Shown here: positions 1-7,084 of the stretch, piece by piece
Position numbering within the stretch: the stretch's first letter is position 1
Layout: each line of letters starts with the position of its first letter
NCBI GenBank assembly: GCA_029059365.1
Contig: JAIDVZ010000161.1
Location: forward strand, 1-9,627
DNA length: 9,627 nucleotides
Direction of reading: 5' to 3'
From: Opitutales bacterium
GTDB lineage: Bacteria > Verrucomicrobiota > Verrucomicrobiia > Opitutales > JAIRKQ01
Notes under the pieces: generated by a model
The model's input: only the letters and a program-made list of their open reading frames with translations
The model's database searches: none
Told to the model about the DNA's origin: nothing
Program-made: the position numbers and the translations under genes

Positions 1-12
1 ACTCCGGCTCTC

Positions 13-474
13 GTGAAGGCTAATAATATAGAAGAGAGACAAGGGGTTGGGGAGATAGGAGAAGGGCATATCCAAATTTCTCCATTACCGGGAACCACTG
101 TAACGGTACAGGTAGGAGATGAAGCACCTGTTAAAATTTCTTGCCAAGAAAATCTTGAAATTTCTCTTAAAGGAGAACACTCCGAAGCTCAAAAATCGGC
201 AGAAGATCGCGACACTAAAGTAAGAAAATTGAGGATCTTATCTAGTGCTTTAAAGTTTTTTGGGGGAATTTTTTCCTCCATTGGAGCCCCAACTGGAATA
301 TTTGTTACAGCGCTTATTTCAGCATGCGTAATAGCCGGTCCTGTGGTCGTAAAAATCGCAATCGCCAGCTTCGTTATTGCCATACTGGGCATCCTTATCT
401 TAGCGATAAGCGTGTTTTTGGACAATATGGTAGCAACCATAACAGGTAAAGCGAATATTCTTAAAAATTCCTAA
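13..474 (+). CDS. Small two-helix membrane protein, unrecognised, possibly 5'-partial
   Basis: I do not recognise a family. The first start codon in the window is a GTG at 13, but the frame is already open from base 1 (four more sense codons) and no Shine-Dalgarno sequence is visible before the GTG, so the real start may lie outside the window. As read it has 153 residues. Residues 1-75 are polar and charged; the stretch 25-55 alternates hydrophobic and polar residues, suggesting beta strands. Residues about 91-113 and 115-137 form two hydrophobic segments separated essentially by Lys114, a bilobed hydrophobic hairpin, followed by a short polar tail. The gene ends in tandem stops (TAA TAA). 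It is the only plus-strand gene and converges on the ribF end of the operon, 76 bp away, so it is not part of that operon. Topology resembles chlamydial Inc proteins, but that is resemblance only; a generic small inner-membrane protein is equally possible. Confidence 0.6.
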   Translation: MKANNIEERQGVGEIGEGHIQISPLPGTTVTVQVGDEAPVKISCQENLEISLKGEHSEAQKSAEDRDTKVRKLRILSSALKFFGGIFSSIGAPTGIFVTALISACVIAGPVVVKIAIASFVIAILGILILAISVFLDNMVATITGKANILKNS

Positions 475-550
475 TAAGAAAGCACGTTAAGGGCTAATTT
501 TTCCTTTTTACATGCGGATTTTATACAAGATTCATTAAAAAAAAATATCT

Positions 551-1129
551 TTACCCTGAAAATTTTTCTCCGAGCAATGTTTCTGCATTTTTAAAATCAT
601 TAGCGGCAATAAGTCGGCGAATATGTGTACTGCTCACTACGATCCCATCTTTTGCGAACTTATCAATAACCTTACAGTAGATGCCGTATTTTAGACAAAG
701 TGTACTTAATGCATCAACACCATCTTCACGAGCATATCCAAATCGGAAATCGGACCCGACACAGATACCACGCAACAATGGGACTTGATTCAATAAATAT
801 TGGATAAATTCCTCTGAATGTAGCTTAGAAAAAGTGGAATCAAAGTTTTGCTCGATGATATGTTGCACACCCAAATTTTTTAAAATCTTATATTTTCGTG
901 ATAGTGGGTATATTAGCGGTTTAAACTTTGGATCATAAACATGATGTGGGTATGGCCAAAACGTATAAACAGCACATTCAGCCGATACTTTCAGGCCCAA
1001 CTGTTTGGTTTGCTCAATAAGAACGCGATGACCAATATGGACACCATCAAACACTCCGATAGCTAAAACGATATTTTTTTGCCTCAATTGTTGAATTGTG
1101 GCTGAAGAGAATGTATGTATCACCGTCAT
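551..1129 (-). CDS. ribF: RibF-like FMN adenylyltransferase (FAD synthetase domain only; riboflavin kinase domain absent)
   Basis: Bacterial RibF normally phosphorylates riboflavin to FMN and then adenylylates FMN to FAD, using about 300 residues. This protein has 192 and covers only the N-terminal nucleotidyltransferase domain. Visible motifs: GVFDGVHIGH at 25-34 (the HxGH nucleotide-binding signature), VGSDFRFG at 124-131 followed by the usual R-x-D-G, and SSTHIRRLI at 166-174, the family's ISST-x-IR motif. It ends with LLGEKFSG at 185-192, which is where the family normally enters the linker to the kinase domain. The kinase signature (G-R-x-LG-x-PTAN) is absent from the protein and from the 76 bp between its TAA and the neighbouring gene. 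The start ATG overlaps the truB stop by 4 bp (ATGA), with a weak GGTGA before it, implying translational coupling. The adenylyltransferase catalytic motifs look intact, so a monofunctional FMN adenylyltransferase is the simplest reading; recent degradation is the alternative. Confidence 0.9.
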   Translation of the reverse strand: MTVIHTFSSATIQQLRQKNIVLAIGVFDGVHIGHRVLIEQTKQLGLKVSAECAVYTFWPYPHHVYDPKFKPLIYPLSRKYKILKNLGVQHIIEQNFDSTFSKLHSEEFIQYLLNQVPLLRGICVGSDFRFGYAREDGVDALSTLCLKYGIYCKVIDKFAKDGIVVSSTHIRRLIAANDFKNAETLLGEKFSG

Positions 1130-1845
1130 ACGTCACCGTTAATATTAGGATCGATCAAACGAGCATAGATATCTATTGGGGGCATCGAACAAATTTGCTC
1201 GATCGGTAATGCATCATCCACACTAAATTGGCCGATCGCAGATCGTCTAAGGGCACATAAATGTGCGCCGCAGCCCAATTTTTGTCCAAAATCATGTACC
1301 AGAGAACGGATATATGTTCCGCTGCTGCAATGTACAAAAAAATCGACGATATCACCACGAAATTTACTAATTACAAACTTCTTTATTGTGATACTAACTG
1401 GCTGACGCTCAACAATATGCCCCTTACGTGCAAGTTTATACAACGGTCTACCATTTAACTTTTTTGCTGAAAACATCGGTGGGACCTGCTCATTTATTCC
1501 AAGGAATGAATCCGCCAAAGTTTGTAAATCATTTACATCTACTTTCTCCACAACCCGCGTATCAATAACCGTTCCATCAGAATCGTAAGAATCGGTCGTC
1601 TCTCCGAGCTTCATGCTACCGAGATAGCACTTATCCATACCAATAAAAAACCGCGAACACTTTGTCGCTTTCCCGATTAACATGATCAACAGTCCAGTCG
1701 CCAGTGGGTCCAAAGTGCCAGCATGCCCGATACGAGAAATATTTAGTGCATGGCGTAAACGATAAACAACATCATGCGAGGTGATGCCCGTTGGCTTGTC
1801 GATCAGCAATATGCCATCATGATTTTCGGGCAGCGATGTACTCAT
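1126..1845 (-). CDS. truB: tRNA pseudouridine-55 synthase TruB
   Basis: Converts uridine 55 in the T-loop of tRNAs to pseudouridine in the cytoplasm. The 239-residue protein begins with the family signature GILLIDKPTGITS (11-23). The catalytic loop GHAGTLDPLATGLL lies at 40-53 with the nucleophile Asp46. Next come a K-x-Y segment and LGETTDSYDSDG at 80-91, QVPPMFSAKKLNGRPLYKLA at 120-139, and SSGTYIRSL at 174-182, all in the expected order. It ends soon after the R-x-x-IG-x-F segment (201-207), so the C-terminal PUA-like domain of longer homologues such as E. coli TruB (about 314 residues) is missing or minimal; short forms are known in the family. The ATG at 1845 lies inside the upstream DHH gene (29-bp overlap) and there is no Shine-Dalgarno sequence before it, so translation probably depends on coupling. 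The next in-frame Met is beyond the catalytic Asp, which supports this start. Confidence 0.96.
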   Translation of the reverse strand: MSTSLPENHDGILLIDKPTGITSHDVVYRLRHALNISRIGHAGTLDPLATGLLIMLIGKATKCSRFFIGMDKCYLGSMKLGETTDSYDSDGTVIDTRVVEKVDVNDLQTLADSFLGINEQVPPMFSAKKLNGRPLYKLARKGHIVERQPVSITIKKFVISKFRGDIVDFFVHCSSGTYIRSLVHDFGQKLGCGAHLCALRRSAIGQFSVDDALPIEQICSMPPIDIYARLIDPNINGDV

Positions 1846-2803
1846 CGTAAAATTTATTTATATGCGAATCGATCTTTTCCTTCAAATTTTCTAAGGAAAA
1901 TGTCTGCGGATCAGCAATAAATCCAACCGCACAGGCATGTCCACCACCACCGAGTTTTTCAGCAAGCAGGTCAAGGCGTAACGAACGATCAACCGATCGC
2001 ATACTACATTTGACGAAGGTATCATGGTATTCAACATAACACCCGACTAAGACCCCAGCTAGTTCACGTGTATAATTCACAAATCCTTCAGTATCCGAGG
2101 GACAACCTCCAACCTCGGCCAGATCTGAAGCTAATAAGTGTGATATACACGCACGATTTTTGCTAAATAAGTCGATATTTGCCAGGAGTCGCTCAAGTAA
2201 CCGGTACCGACAAAGCGAGTTATTTTCATAAACGATACTATATATCTTACTCGGATCTACCCCCGCTTGCAACATCTGCTGCGCGTACCGGAAAGTATCT
2301 ATGGTAGTATTGTGTGCAAATCGACCAGTGTCGGTCAAAATGCCCAAATAAAGCGCCTCCGCCATTTTTTTATCTAACTGAAATTTTATATGCTCAAATA
2401 AATGAGCTAATATTTCCGCGGTAGATGCTATATCAGGGAAAATAATATCGGTCGCAGCGAATCCTTTATTCGACTTATGATGATCAATCACCAAAAAAGG
2501 ACGTTCTAATTTACCCAACTCCTCACCGATACGGGCGCGATCCGAGCAATCCACACAGATAAGCGGCAAATCACGGTTCAAATTTTCCAAGTTCACAGTT
2601 GGAACATCGGCAAAAAAATATTCGAAATTACTGGATATTGCATCAGTTCTAATGACATACCCACGTTTACCGATTTTTGAGAGGTAGCAAGACAACGCCA
2701 CAGCACTGCCGATACAATCCCCATCCGGACGGACGTGTCCAACAATATTGTATGCTGGATACGGTGCAAGTAGCTCTCTTAAATTGGGTAAATCGTTATT
2801 CAT
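1817..2803 (-). CDS. nrnA: DHH/DHHA1 phosphoesterase, NrnA-like oligoribonuclease / pAp phosphatase
   Basis: A DHH-family phosphoesterase of 328 residues. By analogy with NrnA it would degrade very short RNAs to mononucleotides and/or dephosphorylate 3'-phosphoadenosine 5'-phosphate; which substrate dominates cannot be told from sequence. Metal-binding motifs are in the usual order: HVRPDGD at 23-29 followed by IGS, D85 in VDCSD, the name-giving DHH at 107-109, and D158 in LTDTGRF. The C-terminal DHHA1 domain carries GGGGHACAVGF at 285-295, which binds the substrate backbone. Length is typical of NrnA (about 310-330). The start overlaps the rbfA stop by 8 bp and the end overlaps truB by 29 bp, placing it inside the operon. 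A DHH gene between rbfA and truB is a recurring arrangement in several bacterial phyla. Related DHH enzymes (cyclic-di-AMP phosphodiesterases of the GdpP type) carry extra N-terminal membrane/PAS/GGDEF domains that are absent here. Confidence 0.93.
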   Translation of the reverse strand: MNNDLPNLRELLAPYPAYNIVGHVRPDGDCIGSAVALSCYLSKIGKRGYVIRTDAISSNFEYFFADVPTVNLENLNRDLPLICVDCSDRARIGEELGKLERPFLVIDHHKSNKGFAATDIIFPDIASTAEILAHLFEHIKFQLDKKMAEALYLGILTDTGRFAHNTTIDTFRYAQQMLQAGVDPSKIYSIVYENNSLCRYRLLERLLANIDLFSKNRACISHLLASDLAEVGGCPSDTEGFVNYTRELAGVLVGCYVEYHDTFVKCSMRSVDRSLRLDLLAEKLGGGGHACAVGFIADPQTFSLENLKEKIDSHINKFYDEYIAARKS

Positions 2804-3140
2804 TGTTTTTCAAGGAATCTAAAATATCCAAAACTTTATGTCCGCGTTCGATCGAGTGATCGATGCGCAGAACAATGCGCGGGGAATACTTTATTTGTAC
2901 ACGTTCAAAAAGTTGTTTTTTAATGGCTTTCAGGCGCTTGGTGAGCATCCCAAACATTAGTTTCTTGTTTTCACTATCGCCCAAAATGGACACATAAACA
3001 CATGCATCATGCATATCAGGAGATACGTTAACTTCGGTTACCGTAACATCGCGTAAAATATCGCGATAGATGGTACGCAAAATGTTATTAAATTCCTGAC
3101 AAACAGTCTGATTCAACCTAGCAATGCGCAGCTCACTCAT
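2796..3140 (-). CDS. rbfA: 30S ribosome-binding factor RbfA
   Basis: RbfA binds the pre-30S subunit near the 5' end of 16S rRNA and is needed for late maturation and cold adaptation. The 114-residue product has the single KH-like fold pattern of the family: an opening R-x-x-R-L-N-x-x-V helix (5-13), VTVTEVNVSPDMHDACVYVS at 32-51 matching the family's vTVT-x-V-x-vSpDl-x-x-A-x-VyvS core, a helix with L-x-x-I-K-x-x-L (70-77), and a closing strand with YSPRIVLRIDHS (85-96). Length is typical (about 110-130). It follows infB by 22 nt and its last codons overlap the DHH gene. The ATG at 3140 is preceded by an AT-rich stretch without a recognisable Shine-Dalgarno sequence. The neighbourhood infB-rbfA-truB is one of the most conserved in bacteria and confirms the call. 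Confidence 0.95.
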   Translation of the reverse strand: MSELRIARLNQTVCQEFNNILRTIYRDILRDVTVTEVNVSPDMHDACVYVSILGDSENKKLMFGMLTKRLKAIKKQLFERVQIKYSPRIVLRIDHSIERGHKVLDILDSLKNNE

Positions 3141-3162
3141 AATATGTCAGTCTAAAATGTCA

Positions 3163-5595
3163 TCACAGGGACGGCTGAATCTTCTGAATCTCGAAACATT
3201 CAAGGATATCACCAACCTCAAAATCATCGAACCCAGCAACCCGAATACCACATTCAAAACCAGCACGAACCTCGGTAACATCCTCCTTTAAATGACGCAA
3301 TGATGCAAATTTTCCCTGAAACAACACGGTCTTGTTGCGCGAAACACGCACGAATTTATCACGTACGATCCGTCCCTCGGTGACCATACAACCGGCAATA
3401 GCCTCTGTTTTTAGCTTAAACAACTGTCTGACCTCCGCTGCACCTAATTTTTGTTCACGTAATTCCGGTGTCAACAGAGCAGCCATCGCTTCACGTACTT
3501 GATCAATGATCTCGTAAATAATATTATGTTGGATAACATTTACCTTGTGATTCTTGGCTAAAGCTTGTGCACCATTTTCAAACTTTGTGTTAAATGCAAC
3601 GATAGTAGCACCCGCAGTATCAGCGAGCTCGATATCATTCTTGCTGATTGCACCAACTCCAGAATCGATGATCTCCAGGGAAACTTTTTTACTATCGATC
3701 CCCAACAAACACCCCGCTAATGCTTCCGCGCTTCCCTGAACATCTGCGCGCAGAATAACCTTTAAACTTTTATTTTCCTCTGCAGCCATCGCGGAAAATA
3801 ACTGATCGATATCGACGATTTCTTCTTCCACGGCTTCTTCTTCACGTGCCCGTTTTTTATCAGCGATATTCTCCTCAACCACCTGTCGAGCAAGTTTCTC
3901 GTTCTTTACAGCATAAAATTCAGCACCAACCTCCGGGACATCCGTCCAACCAATAATTTTTATCGGGGTAGAAGGAGGAGCCTCCCGGACCGGTTTATTA
4001 CAATCATTCAACAATGAGCGTACTTTGCAATACGTAGTACCACATACGATACAATCACCGATATGTAGCGTACCATCCTTTATTATTACACTCGCGGTCG
4101 GTCCACGTCCAATCTCTACTTGCGACTCTAAAATCACCCCAACTGGCTGATCACCAGAATCTGCCCGCAATTCCATCATCTCGGCCTGTAAAAGTATAAG
4201 ATCGAGTAAATCAGAAATATTGGTACCATTTAGCGCAGAAATCGGCGTACACAACGTCTCGCCTCCCCAATCCTCGGACGTTATACCATGTTGCTGCATC
4301 TGTAGTTTAACATGATCAACATTGGCCCCTTTCGCATCGATCTTGTTTATCGCTACGATGACCGGGATATTGGCCTTTTTGGCAAAATTTAGGGCCTCAT
4401 CTGTCTGCGGCATAAATCCATCATCAGCTGCAACCACTAGCACCGCAATATCGGTAATATTGGCCCCTCGTTCACGCATTTTCGAAAATGCGGCATGTCC
4501 AGGAGTATCAATAAATGTAATCTTTTTACCAGTATGTTCGACTTGATAAGCGGCTACGTGCTGAGTAATCCCACCAGCTTCGCCACGTGCGACATTCGCT
4601 TTGCGAATCGTGTCCAAAAGGGTCGTCTTGCCATGATCGACATGTCCCAATACACAAACGATCGGTGGACGAGCGGTCAAATTTCGTACCCTATCGGTCA
4701 CCGCTGGTTCTTTCTTTTCCGGCTTGGGCTTCGGTTTGACCTCATCCTCGCTACGATGCTTGATCTCGAGGGAGTATCCGAATTTTTCTGCCACACGCTG
4801 AGCATTCTCCGGGTCAAGTGCCTGGTTCATTGACGCAAACACGCTCATGCTCATCAGTTTTGAGATCAACTGAAATGGTTTCACCTGCATCTGTTCAGCG
4901 AGGTTACGAACAATAATCGGTGGTTTTATTGTGATCGTTTTCAGCACCGTGTTCTTTACCGGACGTTCGATCTTCTTTAAAAATTGATGAAGCCTCGGCT
5001 TCTCAGTCTCTGTATGAAGCTCGTTATTATCACTTTCTGGACGTAATTGGTTATTCGCTGGATCAATGCGCGTCGGACGATCATGGATAACAACATCATT
5101 TTTTGATGAAATTGGCTCATTAACTGGCTTAGCAGCAGACTTGAGCTTCGACATTTTCTCAAGCTTGTGCTCACGAGCAAGCCGACTAGCCTTGACAATA
5201 TCTTCTAACGGATTGTGTACCGGTTTCGGATGTACAGGTGCCGATCGACGAATAATGATCGTATTGGATGCGTCTACTAATTCTTCACCACGTGCATCGC
5301 TTTTAGTTTTAGTACCGCGATCCTCAACGGACGAAGCAGGCTTTTCAGATTTTTGTTTCGTGTCTTCTCCAGCTTTATGTGCCACTTTTTTAACAGCCGT
5401 CTTCTTTTCTGCTGTTTGCTTGGTGGTATCCGACTTTTTAGCGATATTCAATTCCTCGATGAGCGCATCAGCATAGATCGTTGGGATCGTATTCGATGGG
5501 CTCGTAACATCCAACCCACGCGCACACAACAATTCTATAACCTTCCGATTGTCTAGCCCAAGTTGCTTCGCTAACTGGTAAATCCTAACACTCAT
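3163..5595 (-). CDS. infB: Translation initiation factor IF-2
   Basis: GTPase that brings formylmethionyl-tRNA to the 30S subunit and promotes subunit joining. The 810-residue protein has an IF2_N domain at about 1-50, a long Lys/Glu-rich unstructured linker (51-225) and a second IF2_N-like module at about 229-278. The G domain follows: G1 GHVDHGKT 317-324, G2 GGITQ 341-345, G3 DTPGH 363-367, G4 NKID 417-420 and G5 SAL 453-455. Domains II-IV follow to residue 810, ending with the family's tRNA-binding C2 motif region ([19 protein letters not shown], 767-785). All GTP-binding residues are present, so the factor should be active. Start: ATG at 5595, preceded by a purine-rich AGAGGAG and only 6 bp after the nusA stop. 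It is the second gene of the nusA operon; nusA-infB adjacency is nearly universal. A highly charged acidic patch at 584-596 sits between domains and is probably a linker. Confidence 0.98.
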   Translation of the reverse strand: MSVRIYQLAKQLGLDNRKVIELLCARGLDVTSPSNTIPTIYADALIEELNIAKKSDTTKQTAEKKTAVKKVAHKAGEDTKQKSEKPASSVEDRGTKTKSDARGEELVDASNTIIIRRSAPVHPKPVHNPLEDIVKASRLAREHKLEKMSKLKSAAKPVNEPISSKNDVVIHDRPTRIDPANNQLRPESDNNELHTETEKPRLHQFLKKIERPVKNTVLKTITIKPPIIVRNLAEQMQVKPFQLISKLMSMSVFASMNQALDPENAQRVAEKFGYSLEIKHRSEDEVKPKPKPEKKEPAVTDRVRNLTARPPIVCVLGHVDHGKTTLLDTIRKANVARGEAGGITQHVAAYQVEHTGKKITFIDTPGHAAFSKMRERGANITDIAVLVVAADDGFMPQTDEALNFAKKANIPVIVAINKIDAKGANVDHVKLQMQQHGITSEDWGGETLCTPISALNGTNISDLLDLILLQAEMMELRADSGDQPVGVILESQVEIGRGPTASVIIKDGTLHIGDCIVCGTTYCKVRSLLNDCNKPVREAPPSTPIKIIGWTDVPEVGAEFYAVKNEKLARQVVEENIADKKRAREEEAVEEEIVDIDQLFSAMAAEENKSLKVILRADVQGSAEALAGCLLGIDSKKVSLEIIDSGVGAISKNDIELADTAGATIVAFNTKFENGAQALAKNHKVNVIQHNIIYEIIDQVREAMAALLTPELREQKLGAAEVRQLFKLKTEAIAGCMVTEGRIVRDKFVRVSRNKTVLFQGKFASLRHLKEDVTEVRAGFECGIRVAGFDDFEVGDILECFEIQKIQPSL

Positions 5596-5596
5596 A

Positions 5597-5603
5597 CTCC
5601 TCT
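5597..5603 (-). promoter_or_regulatory. Shine-Dalgarno-like sequence of infB
   Basis: On the minus strand the sequence AGAGGAG ends one base before the infB ATG and overlaps the nusA TAG stop. It is the clearest anti-16S match before any start in this window, but the spacing is unusually short (about 1-3 nt depending on which GAGG/GGAG register pairs). The overlap suggests reinitiation by ribosomes finishing nusA. Confidence 0.45.
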
Positions 5604-6846
5604 ATTTCCGACAAAATTTTTTGATAACCTCCACAATTCTCTGAGCATCCTCCGGTGGAAATTCAGCATCAACGAGATCATCCACTTCCACTCCTTCGAA
5701 TGCTTCCACATCCGTTATCCCAGCTGCAACCAACCGCTGTGCATCGCTCTCCGTAATCCCAGGCACACCAGTCCAACCAGCAACTGCACGATCTAAACGA
5801 TTATCAAAATCGTTATTCCTTTCCTTACTGATGTCTAAACGCCAGTTCATCATACGCGAGGTTAGCTTCGCATTCAGTCCATGTTTCCCAATTGCGACCG
5901 CTAAATCATTATCCGAAACCTCAAACGAGATCTTGCGCTCCTCTTCGCTAACCACGATATTCTTTGGCACCGCTGGTTTCATCGCTTCACATAACAAACG
6001 CGCGGGATCATCGTAATAGCGAATAATATCAATCTTCTCGCCACATAGTTCTCGTACTATGCTCTTCACGCGCACCCCACGGGTACCAACACATGCCCCG
6101 ACTGGATCGATATTTTTATCGGTTGAATCTACGCATACCTTCGTGCGATATCCCGGTTCACGCGCAATTCCGCGAATAATCACGCTACCATCCGAAATCT
6201 CTGAGACCTCAATCTCCAATAATCTGCGTACAAAGTTTACATGACTTCTGCTGAGTATGATTTCTGGATCTCGCGATTCGGTATTCAAACGCAACAGTAA
6301 ACAACGTACGCGATCCCCAGGCGCATATTCCTCAGTGCGCACACATTCACGTGCAGGCATGATAGCATCCGCGTTACCAACTTCAATGTAAACATTGCCG
6401 TTATCAACCCTATGTACTGTGCCAGAAACGATATCTCCAACACGGTTCTTGAAATCGTCGTACAATTTTTCACGCTCAAATAGTTTTATTTTCTGCATGA
6501 TTGCTTGTCGCGTAGTTTGAGCAACTATTCTACCGAGCAATGCAGGGTCCATTTCGACCTCGATAACAGACCCAACCTCAGCACCTGGATCAGTCAATAG
6601 CGCTTTACTAATATGTATCTGATTTGATGGATCACTCACCGAATCTACGATCTCGAAGACCGCCCATGCTTTGAGTTGGCCGGTTTTAGGGTTTATATTG
6701 ACGCGTACATCATGTCCAGCATTTATACTTTTCAGAGCAGCGGCACGGATAGCTTCACCGATGGTATCGATCATGTCTTTGCGACTAATACCCTTCTCTT
6801 TTTCCATGTATTCCAAAACCGATAAAATCTGATTACTGGTACTCAT
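5602..6846 (-). CDS. nusA: Transcription termination/antitermination factor NusA
   Basis: RNA-polymerase-binding factor that promotes pausing, hairpin-dependent termination and, with partners, antitermination. In 414 residues it shows the N-terminal RNAP-binding domain (about 1-132), an S1 domain (about 135-200, beginning VGDIVSGTV at 136-144), and KH1 with the NusA signature AREPG (228-232) and DPVGACVGTRGVRV (247-260). KH2 contains AIGKHGLNAKLTS at 318-330. Residues about 355-412 form a helix-hairpin-helix-like tail (GVPGITESDAQRLVAAGI). It is shorter than E. coli NusA (495 residues) because it has one rather than two acidic C-terminal repeats, as in many phyla. Start: ATG at 6846, followed by the usual opening helix; no good Shine-Dalgarno sequence precedes it. 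It heads the operon. rimP, its common upstream partner, is missing from the preceding 700 bp. A terminator-like hairpin lies 29 bp upstream and may regulate the gene. Confidence 0.97.
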   Translation of the reverse strand: MSTSNQILSVLEYMEKEKGISRKDMIDTIGEAIRAAALKSINAGHDVRVNINPKTGQLKAWAVFEIVDSVSDPSNQIHISKALLTDPGAEVGSVIEVEMDPALLGRIVAQTTRQAIMQKIKLFEREKLYDDFKNRVGDIVSGTVHRVDNGNVYIEVGNADAIMPARECVRTEEYAPGDRVRCLLLRLNTESRDPEIILSRSHVNFVRRLLEIEVSEISDGSVIIRGIAREPGYRTKVCVDSTDKNIDPVGACVGTRGVRVKSIVRELCGEKIDIIRYYDDPARLLCEAMKPAVPKNIVVSEEERKISFEVSDNDLAVAIGKHGLNAKLTSRMMNWRLDISKERNNDFDNRLDRAVAGWTGVPGITESDAQRLVAAGITDVEAFEGVEVDDLVDAEFPPEDAQRIVEVIKKFCRK

Positions 6847-6874
6847 CTTTCAACCCATATAAAATTCACATAAC

Positions 6875-6898
6875 AAAAAAAGCGGACGAACCGCTCTT
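6875..6898 (-). terminator. Intrinsic-terminator-like hairpin in the nusA leader (terminator or attenuator)
   Basis: Minus-strand RNA would read AGCGG, loop UUCGU, CCGCU, with the stem extendable by A-U and G-U pairs to about 8 bp, immediately followed by a run of seven U (bases 6881-6875). This is a classical intrinsic terminator. It ends 29 bp before the nusA ATG and lies downstream of a TTGACA box, so it either ends read-through from the upstream spacer or acts as an attenuator of the nusA operon. I found no convincing competing antiterminator helix. Confidence 0.75.
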
Positions 6899-6924
6899 GC
6901 TACACATCAACAACTTTCACCCGC

Positions 6925-6952
6925 AACCTATCGACACATACACAAATGTCAA
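6925..6952 (-). promoter_or_regulatory. Candidate promoter for the nusA operon
   Basis: The minus strand has a perfect sigma-70-type -35 box, TTGACA (6952-6947), a 16-bp spacer, and a poor -10 candidate TAGGTT (6930-6925, 3 of 6 consensus positions). Transcription would start near 6918, giving a leader of roughly 70 nt that contains the hairpin at 6898-6875. The position between the upstream ORF and nusA is what an operon promoter needs, but the weak -10 makes the call tentative. Confidence 0.35.
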
Positions 6953-7084
6953 GCTTAACCTTGGACACCTACTACCCCTCTAAATTAGCCATATCAAGGC
7001 CCAATATCGTTAGTTAAATACCACCTGAGATAACACTTTCGCTAATCGACCAACGATGTCCATCCAATGTGACACAGATTTTAT

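Noticed and set aside
189..440. Minus-strand 83-codon frame opposite the small membrane protein, considered as a displaced riboflavin kinase remnant
   Set aside because: It lacks any kinase motif and its hydrophobic pattern mirrors the opposite gene, so it is an antisense shadow.
475..550. Possible bidirectional terminator between the small membrane protein and ribF, because of a nine-A run (537-545) and T-rich runs at 497-510
   Set aside because: I could not find a stem of more than 3-4 bp next to either run. Transcripts may end here, but the sequence does not support an intrinsic terminator.
4495..5556. Several plus-strand and alternative-frame ORFs of 60-136 codons inside infB
   Set aside because: They lie wholly within a strongly conserved gene, have low-complexity Ser/Phe-rich translations typical of antisense of Lys/Glu-rich coding sequence, and have no conserved motifs.
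7010..7060. D-arm-like sequence on the minus strand (TATCTCAGGTGGTA), suggesting a tRNA upstream of nusA, as metY is in E. coli
   Set aside because: No matching acceptor stem, anticodon arm or GGTTCRA T-loop follows at the right distance; the only GGTTCG nearby is the loop side of the terminator hairpin at 6881-6895.
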